Positions 57,573 through 61,794 of a DNA stretch of 61,794 nucleotides are shown piece after piece; the first letter of the stretch is position 1; the number at the start of each line of letters is the position of its first letter. The stretch is from the NCBI RefSeq assembly GCF_001937195.1, contig NZ_MSDO01000024.1, positions 1-61,794 of the forward strand, written 5' to 3'. The position numbers and the translations under genes were made by a program. The notes under the pieces are model-generated. The model had not been told where the DNA came from. It did not search any database and was given only the letters and a program-made list of their open reading frames with translations. Origin of the DNA: Salinicola socius. Its GTDB lineage: Bacteria > Pseudomonadota > Gammaproteobacteria > Pseudomonadales > Halomonadaceae.

Positions 57573-58682
57573 TCAGACCGGCGCCTCGCCGTGGCGCTCC
57601 TGCGCCTCCTCTATCGTCTCTTCTGCATCCTCACGCTCCTCGCGATCGGCTTTTTCGGGCTCGTTCTCTGCCGCGCGAGAAGGGTTGTGGCGGAGCGTGA
57701 CGAGGATCGGGAAATGATCGGACCCGACCTCAGACAGTCGCTCCATGTGTACGAGCGTGAAATGCTCGGTCACGAAGACGTGATCCAGCGGCCAGCGCAA
57801 CATCGGATATTTCGCATGGAAGGTGCTGTACTGGCCGCGGCCACGGCGGAGATCGAGCATGCCGCTGATCTTGCAGAACAGCTTGGTCGTTGGCGACCAG
57901 GCGACGTCGTTGAGATCCCCGGCAACCACGGTCGGTTCACTGCATTTGGCGATCGCCTGCCCGACCAGCATCAGCTCTGCATCGCGCCACAGCGACTCAT
58001 CGCTTTCGGACGGCGCGGGCGGCCGCGGGTGCAGCGCATGAAAGCGAATACGATCCCCGCTCTTCAGCTTCACCCAGGCATGAATCGAAGGAATATCGTC
58101 CTGAATCAACCATTTGATTTCGACGTTTTCCAACGGCAGGCGCGAGTAAAGATGCATGCCGTAGAGGTTGTCCAGAGGAATGCGTATCGCTTCCGGCATC
58201 GTTTCGGCGACAGCGGCATCCAACTGATCTCCCCACCACTGATCGGACTCCAGCGTCAGCAGAATGTCGGGCTCATGCTTTTTGACAAGATCGATCAGCT
58301 TCGACGCTTGCCGGTTGGGTGTCAGCACGTTGGAGACGAGCAGCTTGAGCTCCTGGTCCGGCGCGTATGATCGGGATTTGACGACAGTGCATCTGGCCAG
58401 AGGCGTCCACGGGTAGATTCGCATCCACTGGATCGCAGCTGCGATGACGCTGGTGGTAACGCCAGCCCACTGCCACCCGCTATCGGGATGGAGAGCCAGC
58501 TGGGCAAGCGCCCATACGGTAGCGACGATGGCAATCTGAAGCAGTGGAAAGTCGAAACTGCGAACACTCCAGTGGCGGATTCTCGTGTAGGGCACCAGGG
58601 TGATCAACAAAACGAGGACACCGAGACAGGTCAACAAAAGTTGCAGCAACTGATCATTCCTTATGTCGGGATAGAGCGCCAT
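57573..58682 (-). CDS. Membrane-anchored endonuclease/exonuclease/phosphatase-family protein
   Basis: A 369-residue protein with two N-terminal transmembrane segments (LLLTCLGVLVLLITLV and IAIVATVWALAQLAL), then an EEP hydrolase domain. Metal and catalytic residues are LTLESDQWW (Glu), FHALHPRPP, VAGDLNDVAW (Asp, Asn) and EVGSDHFPI (Asp, His), with LDHVF before the end. The last 30 residues are highly Glu/Arg rich. The substrate could be nucleic acid, lipid or another phosphodiester. The ATG at 58682 and a TTG at 58709 are both possible starts; neither has a good ribosome site. Confidence 0.75.
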   Translation of the reverse strand: MALYPDIRNDQLLQLLLTCLGVLVLLITLVPYTRIRHWSVRSFDFPLLQIAIVATVWALAQLALHPDSGWQWAGVTTSVIAAAIQWMRIYPWTPLARCTVVKSRSYAPDQELKLLVSNVLTPNRQASKLIDLVKKHEPDILLTLESDQWWGDQLDAAVAETMPEAIRIPLDNLYGMHLYSRLPLENVEIKWLIQDDIPSIHAWVKLKSGDRIRFHALHPRPPAPSESDESLWRDAELMLVGQAIAKCSEPTVVAGDLNDVAWSPTTKLFCKISGMLDLRRGRGQYSTFHAKYPMLRWPLDHVFVTEHFTLVHMERLSEVGSDHFPILVTLRHNPSRAAENEPEKADREEREDAEETIEEAQERHGEAPV

Positions 58683-58757
58683 GCCCGGCAAGGGTAGCAG
58701 AAACGCCAAACACCCACGTCAGCTCGAGGTTTGGCCGACCACGCGCCGGCTAGCAGC

Positions 58758-60284
58758 TCATGAAACCCGAGATGGAGATTCCGCTGTGGCGATGGCGGGA
58801 TGCTGGCTCAGGTAGCCCATCAGAGCCTGTTGTTCGTCGTTCGTCAAACGCAGGCCTAGCTTGCTGCGCCGCCATAGAATATCGTCGCTGCTGTGTGCCC
58901 ATTCGTGCTCGATCAGATAGTCGACCTCTGCCTGCGTCAGGCCGCCACCGAAATGCTGGCCAAGATCTTCCTGACTCTGCTTGCCCTTCAGAAAACCCAG
59001 GCACAGCGTGCCGTAGCTGGAGCCGTAGCGCTCGGCGCGTTCCCGCCCCAGGAACGGATAATCACGTAACAGCCCTGCCACGAACGCCTCGCGCGACGCG
59101 ATATCCCCTCCCGGCAGCCTGGCTTCAGCCGTCCAGGCGCTTCCCATGTGCGGCAGCAGGGGTTCGAGCTTGTGCATGGCGGCTTCGGCAAGCTTGCGGT
59201 AGGTAGTGATCTTGCCGCCGAAGATGGACAGTATCGGTGCGCCGCGCCTATCGAGGTCGAGCGTGTAATCGCGAGTCATGGCCGACGGGTTCTCCGACTC
59301 GTCATCGCACAGCGGACGGACCCCTGCATAGCTCGAGATGACGTCTTCTCGACTCAGCTGCTTGACGAAGTGGGAGTTGAGCACATCCAGCAGATAATCG
59401 ATCTCCTCGTCGTTGATGCTGACCTGGGAAGGATCGCCCTGATAGCGCCGATCGGTGGTGCCGATCAGGCTATAACGCTGCTGGTAGGGCAGTACGAAGA
59501 CGATACGGCCATCCTGGTTCTGCAGGATATAGGCGCGCTCGTCGTCGTTGAGGCGCGACACGACCAGGTGGCTGCCCTGGATCATGCGTATGCCGTAGCG
59601 CGAATTACGCTTGGCGTTACCCTTGACGAAAGATTCCACCCAGGGGCCGGCGGCATTGACCAGTACCTTGGCCCGGTGCTCTTCGCGTTCGCCAGTGTCG
59701 CGATCTTCCAGGCTGACTATCCATGTTCCTGCTTCTTCCCGCGCTTCGATGCAGCGGGTGCGCACCCGAATATCCGCCCCCTTTTCCTGCGCCTGCAGCG
59801 CATTCAAAACCACCAGCCGGGCATCGTCGACCCAGCAGTCGGAATATTCGAAGCCGCGCTTGATCGTCGGCACCAGCGGACTCTCGGTGCCGAAGCGAAG
59901 ACTCCTGGCATTGGGCAGGCTGTCTCGATGACTCAGGTGGTCGTAGAGAAACAGTCCGGTACGGATCATCCAGCCAGGTCGCAGGTGGGGCTGGTGCGGG
60001 AGAATGAAGCGCAGCGGCCACACGATATGTGGCGCCTTGCGCAGCATGATCTCGCGTTCTCTCAACGCTTCCCGAACGAGGCGGAATTCCCGATGCTCGA
60101 GATAGCGAAGGCCGCCATGGATCAGCTTGCTGCTTGCGGAGGAGGTCGCACTGGCGAGATCGGCCTGCTCACACAGGAGCACCGAAAGGCCTCGGCCGGC
60201 GGCGTCATTGGCAATACCGGTGCCGTTGATACCGCCACCGACGACGATGAGGTCGTGGATGGGGTTCTCTGTCGCTGAAGCCAT
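58758..60284 (-). CDS. glpD: Aerobic glycerol-3-phosphate dehydrogenase
   Basis: A 508-residue FAD enzyme at the inner membrane that oxidises glycerol 3-phosphate to dihydroxyacetone phosphate and passes electrons to quinone. The FAD fold is LIVVGGGINGTGIANDAAGRGL (about 12-33). SSKLIHGGLRYLE, NAAGPWVESF and IFGGKITTYRKLAE are conserved family regions. GGAGGA precedes the ATG. It is divided from glpR by a 212-bp promoter region carrying a GlpR-type operator. glpF and glpK are not in the window. Confidence 0.96.
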   Translation of the reverse strand: MASATENPIHDLIVVGGGINGTGIANDAAGRGLSVLLCEQADLASATSSASSKLIHGGLRYLEHREFRLVREALREREIMLRKAPHIVWPLRFILPHQPHLRPGWMIRTGLFLYDHLSHRDSLPNARSLRFGTESPLVPTIKRGFEYSDCWVDDARLVVLNALQAQEKGADIRVRTRCIEAREEAGTWIVSLEDRDTGEREEHRAKVLVNAAGPWVESFVKGNAKRNSRYGIRMIQGSHLVVSRLNDDERAYILQNQDGRIVFVLPYQQRYSLIGTTDRRYQGDPSQVSINDEEIDYLLDVLNSHFVKQLSREDVISSYAGVRPLCDDESENPSAMTRDYTLDLDRRGAPILSIFGGKITTYRKLAEAAMHKLEPLLPHMGSAWTAEARLPGGDIASREAFVAGLLRDYPFLGRERAERYGSSYGTLCLGFLKGKQSQEDLGQHFGGGLTQAEVDYLIEHEWAHSSDDILWRRSKLGLRLTNDEQQALMGYLSQHPAIATAESPSRVS

Positions 60285-60310
60285 ACCGTCCTCCGGTGAG
60301 TGAAATTGGA

Positions 60311-60353
60311 TATGTTCGGAAACGAAAATAGATTAATCACTTCCGAACATCAA
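60311..60353 (-). promoter_or_regulatory. glpD promoter with overlapping GlpR operator
   Basis: On the minus strand -35 TTGATG (60348-60353) and -10 TATTTT (60325-60330) are spaced exactly 17 bp. On the plus strand ATGTTCG-GAAA-CGAAAAT (60312-60329) matches the GlpR operator consensus (ATGTTCG-N4-CGAACAT) with one mismatch and covers the -10. A second half site CGAACAT (60344-60350) overlaps the -35, and ATGTTCGGAA/TTCCGAACAT forms a 10-bp inverted repeat across both. Confidence 0.8.
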
Positions 60354-60433
60354 TAGCACCATCGTGTCGAAGTCGACCCATTGAGGAGAAAATCGGGAAC
60401 GGCACGGTATGAAGCACCGATAACAGGAGCGAT

Positions 60434-60456
60434 AAAAAGCCGGTGCAGACCGGCTT
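60434..60456 (-). terminator. Rho-independent terminator after glpR
   Basis: Read on the minus strand, AAGCCGGT and ACCGGCTT (60437-60444 with 60449-60456, loop of 4) form a perfect stem running into TTTTT. It lies about 40 bp past the glpR stop. Confidence 0.88.
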
Positions 60457-60496
60457 GAACAGGAGAGTGGCGGTTTCGGTCTGCTCGCGCGCAGCG

Positions 60497-61303
60497 TCAG
60501 CCTGCCTGGGAAGCGAGGGGTTCCATCTCTGCGGGTAGCGAAGGGTCCGCGACATGGAGCGCGACGTCGTGCTCCCGCATCAGCCGGCGTAGGGCTTCAG
60601 GAGGCTGACGGTCGGTGAAGAAGGCGTTGATCTGACTGAGATTGCCCTGACGTACCACGGCGTTGCGATGGAATTTCGAATGGTCGGCCGCCAGAAATAC
60701 TTGCCGGGAGTTGCGCAGGATGGCCTGGGCCACGCGGACTTCTTGATAGTCGAACTCCAGTAGCGAGCCGTCACCGTCGATACCGCTGATGCCGATGATG
60801 CCGTAGTCCACCTTGAACTGGTTGATGAAATCGATGGTGGCTTCGCCGATGATGCCGCCGTCCCGCGAGCGAACCTGGCCGCCGGCGACGATGACGTTGA
60901 AGTCGGTCTTGTGCTGAAGGATGGCGGCCACGTTGAGATTGTTGGTGATGACCTCCAGCCCGCTATGCTGGCACAGCGCTTCGGCAATGAATTCATTGCT
61001 GGTACCGATGTTGATGAACAGCGACGAAGAGTCGGGAATGTGACTGGCCAGCATCTCGGCGATGCGGCGCTTGGCGTCGAGATTTAGGGTCTTGCGCGTG
61101 TGATAGGCGGTATTGACGGTACTCGACTCGAGCCCGGCGCCGCCGTGGACGCGCTTGACGATCCCTTCCTCCGCCAACTGGTTGAGGTCCCGGCGTACGG
61201 TCTGGGGCGTGACGTCGAAGTCCTTGGCAAGCTGTTCGATCGATGCATAACCCTGGCGCTTGACCAGCTCGACGATAGCTTCGTGACGTTCCTGCTGTGT
61301 CAT
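60497..61303 (-). CDS. glpR: DeoR-family repressor GlpR
   Basis: A 268-residue repressor of glycerol 3-phosphate genes. The N-terminal helix-turn-helix [19 protein letters not shown]...[35 protein letters not shown] covers about residues 1-56. A sugar-phosphate sensing domain follows ([42 protein letters not shown]). ATG 61303 has AGGGAA upstream, and a long in-frame extension before it is not family-like. It sits beside glpD, whose promoter holds the expected operator. Confidence 0.95.
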   Translation of the reverse strand: MTQQERHEAIVELVKRQGYASIEQLAKDFDVTPQTVRRDLNQLAEEGIVKRVHGGAGLESSTVNTAYHTRKTLNLDAKRRIAEMLASHIPDSSSLFINIGTSNEFIAEALCQHSGLEVITNNLNVAAILQHKTDFNVIVAGGQVRSRDGGIIGEATIDFINQFKVDYGIIGISGIDGDGSLLEFDYQEVRVAQAILRNSRQVFLAADHSKFHRNAVVRQGNLSQINAFFTDRQPPEALRRLMREHDVALHVADPSLPAEMEPLASQAG

Positions 61304-61757
61304 GTAAATTCCCTGGCGCGGACCGATGACTTGTCTTCTTGCTGATGGGAACAGTTTACCAAAACCGAACGACCTGCCGTTGCTCTGGTTGGGGCTGCAA
61401 CGGAGATTATGCATTCGACCATGGTATGGGTAGCGCCGGAAAATCACATTCACCGGCCAGACCGGCTTTCCCTTGCTGCTCGCCGAGATGCCCGATTTAT
61501 CGGTTTGAAGGCGTGATTTGCCGGTTTGAAGCCCCCGTGTACCAGTTCAAGATGATGGCTTCCGCGATGCGCGGAAACCGGGCGGCTTGGCATGGTTTTG
61601 CATTCCAGAGCGTGCCGGCCGTCGTCGGTGAAAGAATTGTCCCGGCATGACAGGGAGTTGGCGTCGATTTTTTTACGGATTGAGGGTTGCATTCCGCGTC
61701 TGCCCGGGTAAAATTCGCATCCGTTGTCACGGCGAGCTCGTCAAGGCGATGGATTGT
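61304..61757. other. Intergenic region between glpR and tRNA-Val
   Basis: A 454-bp region. It contains two adjacent 21-bp degenerate repeats (61494-61514, 61515-61535; GATTT...CGGTTTGAAG type) with a third decayed unit, an AT-rich stretch at 61670-61680, and a promoter for the tRNA. I see no convincing coding sequence. Confidence 0.6.
61687..61714 (+). promoter_or_regulatory. Candidate tRNA promoter
   Basis: A -35-like TTGCAT (61687-61692) and -10 TAAAAT (61709-61714) with a 16-bp spacer, followed by a GC-containing discriminator, about 44 bp before the tRNA 5' end. Confidence 0.6.
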
Positions 61758-61794
61758 AGGACCGTAGCTCAGTTGGTTAGAGCGCCACGTTGAC
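61758..61794 (+). tRNA. tRNA-Val(GAC), truncated by the window end
   Basis: The first half of a tRNA: acceptor strand AGGACCG, T8-A9, D arm GCTC-AGTTGGTTA-GAGC, then anticodon stem CCACG and loop TTGAC. The anticodon at positions 34-36 is GAC, which reads valine codons. The remaining half lies beyond the window. Confidence 0.88.

Noticed and set aside
61339-61650. Open frames before the tRNA on both strands
   Set aside because: No ribosome site, biased composition, and overlap with degenerate repeats.

Overview
The window looks like chromosomal DNA of a GC-rich gammaproteobacterium. Gene content and local order resemble Pseudomonas and, more closely, the Halomonadaceae (Halomonas/Salinicola/Kushneria type). 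Shared blocks include argF-grxD-rnt-argG, rnfB-nth beside metG, purM-purN beside hda, rpe and gph-trpE, and mrp beside dcd. I recognised no insertion sequence, integrase, prophage, CRISPR array or rRNA. The only structural RNA gene is a tRNA-Val(GAC) cut by the right edge.

Layout. 1-4.7 kb: a YajG-like lipoprotein gene and a sulfate uptake operon sbp-cysT-cysW-cysA (minus strand). 4.8-8 kb: an MFS permease and a periplasmic gamma-glutamyltransferase. 8.1-20.2 kb: rpe, then about 9 kb that separates it from gph-trpE. This insert holds a GIY-YIG protein, an orphan ParA-like ATPase, a FAN1-like VRR-NUC nuclease overlapping an XPD/DinG-type Fe-S helicase with an N-terminal PD-(D/E)XK nuclease, a hairpin-rich convergent intergenic region, a one-chain dihydroxyacetone kinase and an NDH-2 dehydrogenase. 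20.4-28.3 kb: argF, grxD, rnt, argG, an HlyU-like protein, a GST, a DUF1161 protein, nth and an orphan soluble RnfB-like ferredoxin. 28.5-43.3 kb: metG, a DoxX protein, an AEC carrier, polB, a lipoprotein, a second GST, luxS, terB, mrp, dcd, an aldo/keto reductase, purN, purM and hda.

43.3-57.4 kb is a catabolic region: a LysR regulator, a secreted aldose 1-epimerase, the arabinose-type ABC transporter AraFGH, a GntP-family permease, an IlvD/Edd sugar-acid dehydratase (probably L-arabinonate dehydratase), YjbQ, an AHL-lactonase-like metallohydrolase, a zinc alcohol dehydrogenase and fumC. It suggests uptake and oxidative breakdown of pentoses or sugar acids, but a sugar dehydrogenase and the last pathway steps are absent here. 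57.6-61.3 kb: a membrane endonuclease/exonuclease/phosphatase-family protein, then glpD and its repressor gene glpR, with a clear GlpR operator over the glpD promoter.

The signals most worth a second look are a LexA-like box over the promoter of the FAN1/helicase pair, a nested inverted-repeat element at 14295-14418, a possible trp leader peptide before trpE, and seven short degenerate tandem arrays. Two of those arrays lie in frame inside transporter genes and two overlap gene 3' ends.
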